A program made the translations under genes and the position numbers. Below the pieces are notes generated by a model. The model worked only from the letters and a program-made list of their open reading frames with translations, was not told the DNA's origin and searched no databases. DNA of 64,000 nt from Betaproteobacteria bacterium (GTDB taxonomy: Bacteria; Pseudomonadota; Gammaproteobacteria; Burkholderiales; Burkholderiaceae_F), in assembly GCA_005882215.1 (NCBI GenBank), contig VBCK01000123.1, forward strand, positions 79,471 through 143,470, written 5' to 3'. Of the stretch, positions 29,779 to 39,327 are shown in pieces. Positions within the stretch are counted from its first letter, which is position 1, and each line of letters opens with the position of its first letter.

Positions 29779-32369
29779 TGCGCAGGCTCCACGGACTCAC
29801 CGGTTGAAGCGGGGCTTGAGTTTACCCACTTGGCCGGCTGATTGAGCCAGTAGCGTGCATGATCGAGCCGCCATTGCTCCAGCACCACCGATCCGTCCGT
29901 CCCGAAACGCCAGCGGGCCGCCCCGCTCCAGTCGCTGCGGATCACGCGCGCCCCGTGCTGCGCATAGCGCGCCACCACCTCAGGATGCGGATGACCGAAG
30001 CGGCTCCGGTAGCCGGCCTGAACCGACACCCAGTTCGGATGCACCGCTGTCACGAGCGCCTCGCTGGAGGACGTTTTGCTGCCGTGGTGCGGCGCCACCA
30101 GCAGCTGAGCCTGCAGGGCCGAACCGAAGGCCGCAACCATCCCCGCTTCCTCGCGCGCCGGAACGTCACCGGTCAGCAAGACGCGAGTGGGCCCCAGCTG
30201 GACCAGCACCACGCAGCTTTTCGAGTTGGTCGTGGCCCGGGGCCGCTCGTACAGAACGGCCGGCGGATTCATCACGGTCAGTTGCAGCTCGCCCACGCGG
30301 GTGCGCTCGCCGGCCTGGCAGCGCTGCACATTGCGCATCGCCGGCAGCACTGGATTTCCGGGCTCGATCGAAGTCAGCACCCGCTCGACGCTGATCGCGT
30401 CGGCCAGCGATCGGGCGCCTCCCGAGTGATCCGAGTCCAGGTGCGATATCACCAGCAGGCTCACGCGGTCGATGCCCCGGGCCCGCAGGTAGGGCACGAT
30501 CACGCGCCCGCCGGCATCGGCGTCCTGCGAAACCCTGGCGCCGGTGTCAAAGACGACAGTGGCGTCGGCCGTCTCGAGCACCAACGCCATCCCCTGCCCC
30601 ACATCCAGTGCAGTGAGCCACAGCGCGCCGGGCTGCGGCCGTTCCGGCGGCATCACGAATGCCGGCACCAGCCACGCCGCTCCGACCCAGCGCAGCGGCC
30701 AGCCGGCTGGTGCCAGCAGCCAGGCGATGCCGATGCCAGCCACCGCGACCGCCCATATCGGTGGCGCGGCGAAGCCGACCCAGGCGTACGGCAGCTGGAC
30801 CAGCCAGTTCAGGGCCACCGCCAGCAGCGCGAACAGCGCATCCGACGCCTGCAGCAATGCCTGCGCCACCGGCAGCATCGCTTCGCCCAGGCAGCAGAGC
30901 AGCGCACCGATCAGTGCCAGCGGCGTGACCAGGTAGCTGACCAGCGGGATCGCGATCGCATTGGCGACCGGCGAGATCAGCGATACCTGCTGGAAAAGGA
31001 CAAGCGTCAGCGGAACCAGCCCGATCGTCACCGCGGCCTGCACGCGGGCCGCTTCGTGCAACGGGTCGGCCAGGCGGGCAAGCCGGGCCCGCAGCCGCTC
31101 CCGCCATGGGCGCCTGATCGTGTCCGCGCCCGCCTCCGCGCGATGCGCTTCGGCGGGCATGCCCGCCATAGCGCCAGGAGCGTCGGCGGGCTGCACCCTG
31201 CCGTAGCACACCATGAAAATCGAAGCCACCGCGCCGAACGACAGCCAGAAGCCCGTCGCGGTGACCGCCCACGGGTCCCACAGGCACACGACGGCGGCCG
31301 CACTGGACAGCACTGCGGCAGCGCTCAGTTGCAGCCGCAGCAGCAGCGCCGCCGCCACGGTGGCCAGCATCACGAACGTGCGCTGCGCCGGAACGCCCCA
31401 CCCGGCCAGCAGGCAATATCCGAGTGCGCCGCAGGCCCCGGCGATCGCGCGTGCGGTCTGCACCGGGGCCACGGCCAGCAGGCGGGGCGAGATGCGCCAG
31501 AGCGCGCCGGCCGCCAGTGCCACCAGGCCCGCGATCATCGTGATATGAAGGCCGGAGATGCTGACCAGATGCGAGATGCCGGTCCGATTGAACAGGGTCC
31601 AGTCCGACTGGGTGATCAGCCCCTGATCTCCCATCACCAGCGCGATGATCACCGCGCCGTAGCGGCGCCCCTGCAGCAGCAGCTGCAAACGCTGGCGCAG
31701 GCCGTCCCGCGCCCGGTCGATCATCGGGTTGAAGCGCCACACCGCCTCCTGCAGGCGCTGTGGCGTCGGCTGCCCGGCTCCATCCCGAACATAACCGGTC
31801 GCCCGTACGCCCTGCTCCAGCATCCAGAGCTCGGAATCGAAGCCCGCCGGATTGAAGGTGCCGTGCGGCCGACGCAGCTTGACTGTCATCCGCCAGCGCT
31901 GCGCCGGACGCACGCCGTCCGGACTCTGGTACCAGGACAGCGCGATCAGCCGCGGGACGTGTGGCGGCCCGGCCTTCGCGCTCCCTGCTTCGGCGGGCTT
32001 GGCCGCCTCGACCTGTTCGACCTCGAAGGCGAACCGCACGCCGCGTTCGATCCGGCTCGGCAGGGCGGCGATGATTCCGGTGACCTGGATATCGCGGCCC
32101 TCGTCGGCGAAGCTGAGCTCATCGGCAAGTCGCAGCTGCGCGCTCCACGCGGCGTAGGCGTATCCCAGCAGCGCGGCCGCAAGGCAGGCGGCGACCCGTG
32201 AGATCGCGACTCGCACCGCCCGAGCACAGAACCGGCGAATCAGCGCCGCGGCGCCGCTCAGCGCCAGCGCGGCGGCCGCAACGGCGCCGATCGTCTGCGG
32301 TGAAGGCAGCTCGGTCGCCCTCTGAAGCCATGCAACGGCCGCGACGAATGCGACCAGCGCGTGCACCAT
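29775..32369 (-). CDS. comEC: ComEC/Rec2-family DNA uptake channel
   Basis: An 864-residue polytopic membrane protein that carries single-stranded DNA across the inner membrane during natural transformation. N-terminal helices lead into an OB-like periplasmic domain (about residues 80-190). The competence core follows (NRTGISHLVSISGLHITMIAGLVAL), then more helices, and a C-terminal metallo-beta-lactamase-like domain with ISHLDSDHSGG. The overall domain order is complete. It suggests transformation potential, together with pilW. The start lies 45 nt downstream of tatD on the same strand. Confidence 0.93.
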   Translation of the reverse strand: MVHALVAFVAAVAWLQRATELPSPQTIGAVAAAALALSGAAALIRRFCARAVRVAISRVAACLAAALLGYAYAAWSAQLRLADELSFADEGRDIQVTGIIAALPSRIERGVRFAFEVEQVEAAKPAEAGSAKAGPPHVPRLIALSWYQSPDGVRPAQRWRMTVKLRRPHGTFNPAGFDSELWMLEQGVRATGYVRDGAGQPTPQRLQEAVWRFNPMIDRARDGLRQRLQLLLQGRRYGAVIIALVMGDQGLITQSDWTLFNRTGISHLVSISGLHITMIAGLVALAAGALWRISPRLLAVAPVQTARAIAGACGALGYCLLAGWGVPAQRTFVMLATVAAALLLRLQLSAAAVLSSAAAVVCLWDPWAVTATGFWLSFGAVASIFMVCYGRVQPADAPGAMAGMPAEAHRAEAGADTIRRPWRERLRARLARLADPLHEAARVQAAVTIGLVPLTLVLFQQVSLISPVANAIAIPLVSYLVTPLALIGALLCCLGEAMLPVAQALLQASDALFALLAVALNWLVQLPYAWVGFAAPPIWAVAVAGIGIAWLLAPAGWPLRWVGAAWLVPAFVMPPERPQPGALWLTALDVGQGMALVLETADATVVFDTGARVSQDADAGGRVIVPYLRARGIDRVSLLVISHLDSDHSGGARSLADAISVERVLTSIEPGNPVLPAMRNVQRCQAGERTRVGELQLTVMNPPAVLYERPRATTNSKSCVVLVQLGPTRVLLTGDVPAREEAGMVAAFGSALQAQLLVAPHHGSKTSSSEALVTAVHPNWVSVQAGYRSRFGHPHPEVVARYAQHGARVIRSDWSGAARWRFGTDGSVVLEQWRLDHARYWLNQPAKWVNSSPASTGESVEPAQ

Positions 32370-32414
32370 CGATGGGCGGCCGGGTCGGTACGCTGCGAGG
32401 CCGCTGAACGTTGC

Positions 32415-33218
32415 CTACGCTGCTCGACTCAGGGCCGCCAGTCGCGGAAAGGCATCCAGCACGTTGCGCCGGTTGATCTGCGCCAGCTGCTCCGGCGAGA
32501 TCGAACGAAGCTGAGCAATCACGGCCGCGATGCGTGGCAGCTGCGCCGGCTCGTTGCGCCGCCGGCCGGCCTGCTGGTGCATCCACTGCGGTGCGATGTC
32601 CGGCGCGTCGGTCTCCAACACGACCGCCGATTCGGGCGCCTCGACCGCATGGCGCCGAATCCGCAGCGAGCCGCTGAACGTCGCAGAACCGCCGAAGCCG
32701 AGGCGGAACCCGCACGCGACGAATTCGCGCGCCTGCTGCTCGGAGCCGTTGAATGCATGCGCAATGCCGCCGGGCACCTCGATCCGGCGCAAGTATTTCA
32801 ACAGCCGGTCGGCCGAGCGGCGCACGTGCACGACGACCGGCAGCGACCAGGAGTGCGCCAGCCGCAGCTGCGCCTGGTAGAAGTGCTCCTGGCGCCCGGC
32901 GTCGGGCGCGCCCTCGTGGAAGTCCAGACCGATCTCGCCGATCCCGACGAAATTCGGATCGACCCGCGCCGTTCGGACCGCTTCGGACAGCCGACCCAGA
33001 TCCGTTTCCCCCGCCTGCGCCACGTACAACGGATGAATCCCCAGCGTGTAGCCGAAGCCGAACCGGTGCGCGACGCCCCTCAAGCGCTCGAACTCGCTCA
33101 CCTCGACCGCCGGAATCAACATCATCTGCACGCCGGCGGCCTGCGCCCGTTCGACGACCTGCTCGCGGTCGGTGTCGAACTCCTCGGCGTCCAGATGGCA
33201 GTGGCTGTCGATCCACAT
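32415..33218 (-). CDS. tatD: TatD-family metal-dependent DNase
   Basis: A 267-residue TIM-barrel hydrolase. The metal ligands are visible in IDSHCHLDAEEFD, GEIGLDFH, VVVHVR and ETDAPDIAP. TatD proteins act as 3'-5' exonucleases on DNA or RNA with roles in repair. Upstream, a 13-bp sequence is tandemly duplicated (33221-33233 and 33234-33246), and each copy yields a GGAAG in the mRNA, so the ribosome-binding region may itself be duplicated. Confidence 0.93.
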   Translation of the reverse strand: MWIDSHCHLDAEEFDTDREQVVERAQAAGVQMMLIPAVEVSEFERLRGVAHRFGFGYTLGIHPLYVAQAGETDLGRLSEAVRTARVDPNFVGIGEIGLDFHEGAPDAGRQEHFYQAQLRLAHSWSLPVVVHVRRSADRLLKYLRRIEVPGGIAHAFNGSEQQAREFVACGFRLGFGGSATFSGSLRIRRHAVEAPESAVVLETDAPDIAPQWMHQQAGRRRNEPAQLPRIAAVIAQLRSISPEQLAQINRRNVLDAFPRLAALSRAA

Positions 33219-33220
33219 TT

Positions 33221-33246
33221 AGGCGCTTCCAATAGGCGCTTCCAAT
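33221..33246. repeat. 13-bp tandem duplication in the tatD leader
   Basis: aggcgcttccaat occurs twice back-to-back just before the tatD start (minus strand). In the mRNA each copy reads ATTGGAAGCGCCT, so a weak Shine-Dalgarno GGAAG is present in two copies; only the nearer is correctly spaced. Confidence 0.85.
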
Positions 33247-33290
33247 ATATCCATGCAGATCAGCTCCGACCGCGCCCGGGAGGATCGGCT

Positions 33291-33316
33291 GCGAGGGGGC
33301 TGGGCTGGCCCCTCGC
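33291..33316. other. GC-rich hairpin between lolD and tatD
   Basis: GCGAGGGG (33291-33298) and CCCCTCGC (33309-33316) form an 8-bp perfect stem with a 10-nt loop in the 188-nt spacer between lolD and tatD. It is not followed by a T-run on the minus strand, so it is not a clear intrinsic terminator. Confidence 0.5.
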
Positions 33317-33406
33317 GCTCCCCCAGCCAAGGCAACTACGGGACTGCCACGACAGTTTAGATGTGGTACCGCGGACGGGCGAACCCGCCGACGGGAGTCA
33401 CCGCAC

Positions 33407-34096
33407 TCAGCCGGCCGGCCGCTCCTGCTCCAGGCGGCCGTTGCTCAAACGCATCACGCGGTCGCAACGGGTCGACAGCTCCGGATCGTGGGTGACGATC
33501 ACCACGGCCGCGCCGCAACGGCGCGCCGCGTCGAGCAGGACGTCGAACACGGTGCGTGCGGTTTCCCGGTCCAGGTTGCCGGTCGGTTCGTCGGCCAGCA
33601 CGCACAGCGGCGTGCCCACCAGCGCGCGCGCGATTGCGGTGCGCTGGCGCTCTCCGCCCGAAAGCTCGCTCGGGTGATGGGCCAGCCGCTGCTCCAACCC
33701 GACCGACGAAAGCACCTCGGCGGCGCGCAGCCGGGCCTGCGCGAGCGGCATGCGCCGGATCAGCAGCGGCATCGATACGTTGTCCAGCGCCGTGAACTCC
33801 GGCAGCAAATGGTGGAACTGGTACACGAACCCGAGCTGCTGATTGCGCAGCTGCCCGCGTTCGGCTTCGGTCAGCGTAGAAAGGGCCCTGCCGCCGATGA
33901 CGATCGAGCCCGCGTCGATCGAGTCCAATCCACCCAGGCAGTGCAGCAGCGTGCTCTTGCCCGAACCCGAAGCGCCCACCACGGCCACCACCTCGCCCGC
34001 TCGAACCTCGAGGTCGACTCCTTTGAGCACCTCGACCGACAAGTTGTCCTCCCGATAGGCCTTGAACACGCCGACCGCGCGCATCGTTTCAGTCAT
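33407..34096 (-). CDS. lolD: lipoprotein-releasing ABC transporter ATP-binding protein LolD
   Basis: A 229-residue ABC ATPase. Walker A is [13 protein letters not shown], the signature is LSGGERQR, Walker B is CVLADEPTG, and the switch His lies in VIVTHDPEL. The segment [15 protein letters not shown] matches LolD. It energises release of outer-membrane lipoproteins to LolA. Its start overlaps the lolC-like stop by 8 nt. Confidence 0.94.
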   Translation of the reverse strand: MTETMRAVGVFKAYREDNLSVEVLKGVDLEVRAGEVVAVVGASGSGKSTLLHCLGGLDSIDAGSIVIGGRALSTLTEAERGQLRNQQLGFVYQFHHLLPEFTALDNVSMPLLIRRMPLAQARLRAAEVLSSVGLEQRLAHHPSELSGGERQRTAIARALVGTPLCVLADEPTGNLDRETARTVFDVLLDAARRCGAAVVIVTHDPELSTRCDRVMRLSNGRLEQERPAG

Positions 34097-35369
34097 ACCG
34101 GAGCGCCTCGGCCGGGCGGATGCGCGAGGCCCGCCAGCTCGGATACAGCGTGGCCACGAACGACAGCAGCAGCGAAATCACGCAGATCGGGACGATGTCG
34201 GAGGCACGAGGATCCGACGGCAGCTCGCTGATGAAATAGATCGACGGATCCAGGAAATGGATCCCGAAAGCCCGTTCGACCACCGGCACGATCGTTTCCA
34301 GGTGCGTCGCCAGCAGCAGGCCGCCGGTGACGCCGAGGCCGACCCCGAGCAGGCCGACCAGCGCGCCCTGGATCATGAAGATCGCCATCACGCTCCCCGG
34401 GCTCGCCCCCAGCGTGCGCAGGATCGCAATATCGGCGTGCTTCTCGGTCACCGTCATCACCAGCGTGGAAACCAGATTGAAGGCCGCCACGGCGACGATC
34501 AGCGCCAGGATCAGGAACATCATCCGCTTTTCGATCTGGGTGGCGGCGAACCAGGTGCGGTTCACGCTGGACCAGTCGCGCACCAGCACTTGAGGGCCGA
34601 GCTCGAGCGCGAGCCGCTGCGCCACCGACGGGGCCTGCTGCATGTCGCGCAAGCGCAGGCGCACCGCCGTCGGCCCCGGCAGGCGAAACAGCCGCTCGGC
34701 GTCCGACAGATTGACCAGGGCCAGCGCGCTGTCGAATTCATAATGGCCCGAGCTGAACGTCGCCACCACCCGAAACTGCTTCAACCGCGGGATCATGCCG
34801 GCCGGAGTCAGGTTGCCCTCGGGCACCACCACGGTCACCTTGTCGCCCACGTCGGCGCTCAGCGCGTGAGCCAGGTCCCGTCCCAGCACGATTCCGAATT
34901 CGCCGGGCGCCAGGGCGTCGATCGGTGCGCCTTGAAGGTGATGCGCGATTTCAGACACCCGCGGTTCCTGCGCCGGATCGATCCCGGACATCAGCGCGCC
35001 GCGCACGGTGTCACCGCGAACCAGTATCGCCTGCGCCTGCACCAGCGGCGCGGTGGCCACCACCTCGCGATCGGCTGCCGCGCGGCTGGCCACCTGCGTC
35101 CAGTCGTTCAGCACCCCGTCGAAGGCTTCGATCTGGATATGCGGAATCACCGACAGCATCCGGTCGCGTACGTCGCGCTGGAAGCCGTTCATCACGCTCA
35201 GCACCACGATCAGCGCGGTCACGCCCAGCGCGATCCCTCCGATCGAGATGGCCGAAATGAAGGAAATGAACGCGTTGCGGCGGCGCGCGCGCCGGCCGGC
35301 ACGTGTGTAGCGCAGGCCGATCCGAATTTCGAAGGGAATGCTCAAGATCGACCCGGATGGGCGCGGCAT
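34089..35369 (-). CDS. lolC: lipoprotein-releasing ABC transporter permease (LolC/LolE family)
   Basis: A 426-residue membrane subunit. An N-terminal cytoplasmic segment ([39 protein letters not shown]) leads into TM1. A large periplasmic domain follows, and the last 150 residues carry three FtsX-type helices ending [18 protein letters not shown]. Only one LolC/E-type gene is present beside lolD, so the transporter may use a single permease type (LolF-like homodimer), or a partner may be encoded elsewhere. The start at 35369 was chosen; the frame extends upstream over the divergent gene without similarity. Confidence 0.9.
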   Translation of the reverse strand: MPRPSGSILSIPFEIRIGLRYTRAGRRARRRNAFISFISAISIGGIALGVTALIVVLSVMNGFQRDVRDRMLSVIPHIQIEAFDGVLNDWTQVASRAAADREVVATAPLVQAQAILVRGDTVRGALMSGIDPAQEPRVSEIAHHLQGAPIDALAPGEFGIVLGRDLAHALSADVGDKVTVVVPEGNLTPAGMIPRLKQFRVVATFSSGHYEFDSALALVNLSDAERLFRLPGPTAVRLRLRDMQQAPSVAQRLALELGPQVLVRDWSSVNRTWFAATQIEKRMMFLILALIVAVAAFNLVSTLVMTVTEKHADIAILRTLGASPGSVMAIFMIQGALVGLLGVGLGVTGGLLLATHLETIVPVVERAFGIHFLDPSIYFISELPSDPRASDIVPICVISLLLSFVATLYPSWRASRIRPAEALRYD

Positions 35370-35426
35370 TTGTGGAAAGGCACCGCCGATTCTAGCCAAC
35401 CCGCGCATTCGTACAATTGGACCTCC

Positions 35427-36464
35427 ATGACGCATGTCCTGCTCGTTGCGGGAGCACTGATCTTCGAGCCGGACTGGGACCAGGCCGGGGCGGATTGCGT
35501 GCCGGAGCGCCTGGCGCGCCGGCTGACCCGTGCGCGCCGAACCTGGCAGGCTCTCGATGCAAGCTGGTCCGACGGTGCCGCCCATCTCGAGTGGCTGGCC
35601 CGCGCCTTTCGTGTATCGGGCGATCCGCCCGGGCGCGCTCCCGCATGTGCTCCCTATTCCTGGCGGGCAGCCGGCGGGCAGGATGGATCCGACGCCCCGG
35701 CCGGCGACATCTGGTTCTGCGATCCGGTCCACTTGAGCCTCGAACCTGAGCGAACCGTGCTGGCTCCGATCGACAGCCCGCCGCTGACCGACACGGAAGC
35801 CCGCGAGCTCTTCGATGAAGCCGCCGACAGCGCCCGAAGCCACGGTGCCGAGTTGCGCCGCGCCGCCAACGGCTGGTACCTGTTCATGGATCCTCCGTGG
35901 GAACTGCAGACCACCGCGTTGCAGGCAGCCGTGGGCGCATCGGTGGAAGCGCGTCTGCCGCAGGGCAGGCACGCGACGCAGTGGCGGCGCCTGCTGAACG
36001 AGGTTCAGATGCGGTGGCACGCGAGCCGTGTCAGCCGGGAACGCGAAGCGCGCGGGCAGCAGGCTGCCAATGGATTGTGGCTGCACGGCGGCGGCGCGTG
36101 GCGCGCGCTGGCCCCCTCCCGGTTCGCCCGGGTCCACAGCGACGAGCCGCTCGTGCTGGGTTGGCAGCAGGCGGCACGCGCCGCTTCCGATGCCGGGTTG
36201 CCCTCGGACACGTTGACGGTCTGGCCTCACCTGTTCGAGCCGTACTGGCGCAGGGACTGGCGCGGCTGGGCCGCCGCCTGGGCCCGGCTCGACTCGGAAG
36301 TCGAGTCGCTGCTGCAGGCCGCGCGCTCGGGGCGCGACGGCCGCGTCGAGCTCGTTGCCTGCGGCCGGCGGGCGGCGGCGACCTTCGCGCTGGACCGCAG
36401 CGCCGCGGTGCTGCCGTGGCGGCGGCGCGCGTTGCACGACGATCTGCTGGAGACGGTGCAGTGA
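35427..36464 (+). CDS. RpfE-like/phosphoglycerate mutase-like conserved protein
   Basis: A 345-residue protein resembling the conserved family found immediately upstream of recJ in betaproteobacteria and xanthomonads (named RpfE in Xanthomonas, sometimes annotated as phosphoglycerate mutase-like). It starts with a hydrophobic MTHVLLVAGALIFEP and contains WYLFMDPPWELQT and LWLHGGGAWR motifs. No catalytic set was recognised, and the biochemical function is unknown. The stop overlaps the recJ GTG start (GTGA). Confidence 0.75.
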   Translation: MTHVLLVAGALIFEPDWDQAGADCVPERLARRLTRARRTWQALDASWSDGAAHLEWLARAFRVSGDPPGRAPACAPYSWRAAGGQDGSDAPAGDIWFCDPVHLSLEPERTVLAPIDSPPLTDTEARELFDEAADSARSHGAELRRAANGWYLFMDPPWELQTTALQAAVGASVEARLPQGRHATQWRRLLNEVQMRWHASRVSREREARGQQAANGLWLHGGGAWRALAPSRFARVHSDEPLVLGWQQAARAASDAGLPSDTLTVWPHLFEPYWRRDWRGWAAAWARLDSEVESLLQAARSGRDGRVELVACGRRAAATFALDRSAAVLPWRRRALHDDLLETVQ

Positions 36465-38155
36465 ACGCGATCCAGCTTGTCGAACGCCCGCACGATCCGG
36501 CAGTGGCGGCCCGGCTGGCGAATGCCGGCGTGCCCGCGCCGCTGGCACGCGCGCTGGCCGCGCGCGGAGTCGCCTCGGCCAGCGAGCTGGAGTTTGCGCT
36601 CGGCGACATCCACGCGCCGGCGCTGCTGGCTCAGTGCCATCGTGCGGCCTCGCTGCTGGCCGACGCGATCGAGCGGCGGCAGCGACTGCTGATCGTGGCC
36701 GATTACGACTGCGACGGCGCCACCGCCTGCGCGGTGGGACTGCGCGCACTGCGCGCGATGGGCGCCGATGTGGACTATCTGGTACCCAACCGCTTCGAAT
36801 TCGGCTACGGGCTGACCCCTGAACTGGTCGAGCTGGCCGCCCAGCGGCATCCGGACTGGATCATTACGGTCGACAACGGCGTGGCCAGCGTCGAGGGCGT
36901 GGAACGTGCCAATGCGCTGGGGATCGGGGTGGTCATCACCGATCATCATCTGCCGGGCGAGCGGCTGCCGGCGGCCCGCGCGATCGTCAACCCCAATCAG
37001 CCTGGCTGCGCTTTCCCATCGAAGAATCTGGCGGGCGTGGGCGTGATGCTGTATGTGCTGACCGCGCTGCGCGGCGAGCTGCGCAACCGCGGCCGTTTCG
37101 ATCAGGCCACCCAGCCGCGCCTGAATGGGCTGCTCGATCTGGTGGCGCTGGGAACGGTGGCCGACCTGGTGCGGCTGGACCGCAACAACCGCACGCTGGT
37201 CGCCGCAGGTCTGCGCAACATCCGCAGCGGTCGCATCCAGCCGGGTATCGCGGCGCTGTTCGCGGTCTCCGGCCGCAACGCCGCCGAGGCGCGCACCGAG
37301 GATCTCGGATTTTCGATTGCGCCCCGCATCAACGCGGCCGGCCGTCTGACCGACATGACAGTCGGGATCGAGTGCCTGGCCTGCGACGACCCCGACCGCG
37401 CCCTTGAGCTCGCGCGGCAACTGGATCGGTTGAACCAGGAACGTCGCCAGATCGAAGCCCAGATGCAGCTCGATGCGATCAGCGGGATCGATCCGGCCGG
37501 ATTCGAGCAGCGGCGTTCGATCGTATTGTTCAACCCGCAGTGGCACCAGGGTGTGGTCGGGCTGGTCGCCTCCCGCGTGAAGGAGCGCTATCACCGACCG
37601 ACGATCGCTTTCGCTTCGGCCGGCGGCGACGTGCTGCGCGGCTCCGGGCGCTCGATCGAAGGCGTGCATCTGCGCGACACGCTGGATTGCGTCACCAAGG
37701 CCGCGCCCGAGTTGATCGAGCGCTTCGGCGGCCATGCGATGGCCGCCGGCCTGACGCTGCGCGAGCGGCACCTTGCCGCGTTCACCGAAGCGTTCGAATC
37801 GGCGATGCGCGCCGGCGCCGACCCGTCGCTGTTCGCGCGCTCGCTGGTCACGGACGGCGCGCTGGCCGCGGCCGAGATCGGCCCCGACCTGGTCGACGCG
37901 ATCGAGCGGATCGTGTGGGGCCAGGGTTTTGCCGAACCCGTGTTCGCCAATGACTTCGACGTGCTGGAGCAGCGCCTGGTGCAGGAGCGGCATCTGCAGC
38001 TGACCCTCGGCCTGGGTCAAAGCCGGCTGCCGGCCATCTGGTTCGGACACATCGAAACGCTGGCGCCGCGGGCGCGCCTTGCCTACCGCTTGAAATTCGA
38101 CACCTACCGCGGGCTGCGCCGCATCCGCCTGCAGATTGCCGCCGCCGCGGACTGA
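36461..38155 (+). CDS. recJ: single-stranded-DNA-specific exonuclease RecJ
   Basis: A 564-residue 5'-3' ssDNA exonuclease of RecF-pathway recombination and mismatch repair. DHH-family motifs are present: VADYDCDGATA (motif I), VDNGVASVEGV, and ITDHHLPGE (motif III), with DHHA1 GRSIEGVHLRDTLD and GGHAMAAGLTL later. A GTG start at 36461 overlaps the upstream stop, indicating translational coupling. Length is typical. Confidence 0.95.
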   Translation: MNAIQLVERPHDPAVAARLANAGVPAPLARALAARGVASASELEFALGDIHAPALLAQCHRAASLLADAIERRQRLLIVADYDCDGATACAVGLRALRAMGADVDYLVPNRFEFGYGLTPELVELAAQRHPDWIITVDNGVASVEGVERANALGIGVVITDHHLPGERLPAARAIVNPNQPGCAFPSKNLAGVGVMLYVLTALRGELRNRGRFDQATQPRLNGLLDLVALGTVADLVRLDRNNRTLVAAGLRNIRSGRIQPGIAALFAVSGRNAAEARTEDLGFSIAPRINAAGRLTDMTVGIECLACDDPDRALELARQLDRLNQERRQIEAQMQLDAISGIDPAGFEQRRSIVLFNPQWHQGVVGLVASRVKERYHRPTIAFASAGGDVLRGSGRSIEGVHLRDTLDCVTKAAPELIERFGGHAMAAGLTLRERHLAAFTEAFESAMRAGADPSLFARSLVTDGALAAAEIGPDLVDAIERIVWGQGFAEPVFANDFDVLEQRLVQERHLQLTLGLGQSRLPAIWFGHIETLAPRARLAYRLKFDTYRGLRRIRLQIAAAAD

Positions 38156-38202
38156 ATCCTCCCTATGCCGTGCGCGTCTTCGGCGATAATGAGAGGCTTT
38201 GG

Positions 38203-39319
38203 ATGGACGACCCGATGGATGCCGAACAACTGAACCAGACCGCCGCGACCCTGGCCGACCTTCGCAGCCGGCTGTCCGACCTGCGGAGGTATCTTTGACG
38301 TCGACGCCAAGCAAAGGCGCCTGACCGAGGTGGCCGTCGCGCTCGAGCAGCCGGATATCTGGACCGATCAGAAGCGGGCTCAGGATCTCGGGCGGGAGAA
38401 GAAGTCGCTGGAGGATGTGGTCGATCGGATGCGCCGGCTGGACCACGATCTGGGCGATGCGGCGGAACTGTTCGAGCTTTCGCGGGCCGATCAGGACGTT
38501 GCCGCGCTGGCGACGATCGATGCGGATGTGAGCGCGCTGGCGCGGCAGATCGACGAGCTCGAGTTCCAGCGGATGTTCAACAACCCGTTGGATCCGAACA
38601 ACTGCTTCCTGGACATTCAGGCCGGAGCCGGCGGCACCGAAGCGCAGGACTGGGCCGCGATGCTCGAGCGGATGTACCTGCGCTACGCGGAGCGCAAGAA
38701 CTTCAAGGCGGAGTTGCTCGAGGAGTCCGCCGGCGAAGTCGCGGGCATCAAGAGCGCGACGATCAAGATGACCGGCCCGTATGCGTACGGGATGATGCGC
38801 ACCGAAACCGGGGTGCACCGGCTGGTGCGCAAATCGCCGTTCGACTCGAATGCGCGCCGCCACACTTCGTTCGCCAGCGTATTCGTCTACCCGGAAGTCG
38901 ACGACACGGTGCAGATCGAGATCAACCCGGCGGATCTGAGGATCGACGTGTACCGCGCCTCCGGCGCCGGCGGCCAGCATGTGAACAAGACCGAATCGGC
39001 GGTGCGGATCACGCATCTTCCAAGCGGGATCGTGGTGCAGAGCCAGAACGACCGCTCGCAGCACCGCAACCGCGCCGAATGCATGGCGATGCTCAAATCG
39101 CGCCTGTTCGAGCTGGAAATGCGAAAGCGGCTGGCCGAGCAATCCAGGCTGGAGGAGTCCAAGACGGATGTCGGCTGGGGCCACCAGATCCGCTCGTACG
39201 TTCTGGATCAGTCGCGGATCAAGGACCTGCGCACCAACGTCGAGATCGGCAACACGCAATCGGTGCTGGACGGAGATCTGGACGAGTTCATCAACGCGAG
39301 CCTGAAACAGGGCGTGTGA
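38203..39319 (+). CDS. prfB: peptide chain release factor 2 (programmed +1 frameshift)
   Basis: RF2 recognises UGA and UAA. It is encoded in two frames: codons 1-31 ([13 protein letters not shown] to RRYL) end in an in-frame TGA at 38296-38298. Shifting +1 at CTT (38293-38295) continues GAC GTC GAC into the main frame, which ends at 39319 and yields about 371 residues. The stop-codon tripeptide SPF ([14 protein letters not shown]) and peptidyl-hydrolysis GGQ ([15 protein letters not shown]) are present. ATG 38203 is preceded by GAGAGG; ATG 38215 is the alternative. lysS follows after 8 nt. Confidence 0.96.
38285..38299 (+). promoter_or_regulatory. RF2 autoregulatory frameshift site
   Basis: A Shine-Dalgarno-like GGAGG (38285-38289) is followed by TAT CTT TGA C. 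This matches the canonical RF2 recoding signal: when RF2 is scarce, ribosomes stall at UGA and slip +1 on CUU, so synthesis is inversely tied to RF2 level. Confidence 0.95.
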
Positions 39320-39327
39320 CCGGTTCC

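Noticed and set aside
33291..33316. Intrinsic terminator after lolD
   Set aside because: The stem is strong but no T-tract follows on the transcribed strand, so it is listed only as a hairpin.
36227..39259. 1010-codon minus-strand open frame opposite recJ and prfB
   Set aside because: It lies over two conserved genes including the RF2 frameshift site; low-complexity translation typical of a shadow frame.
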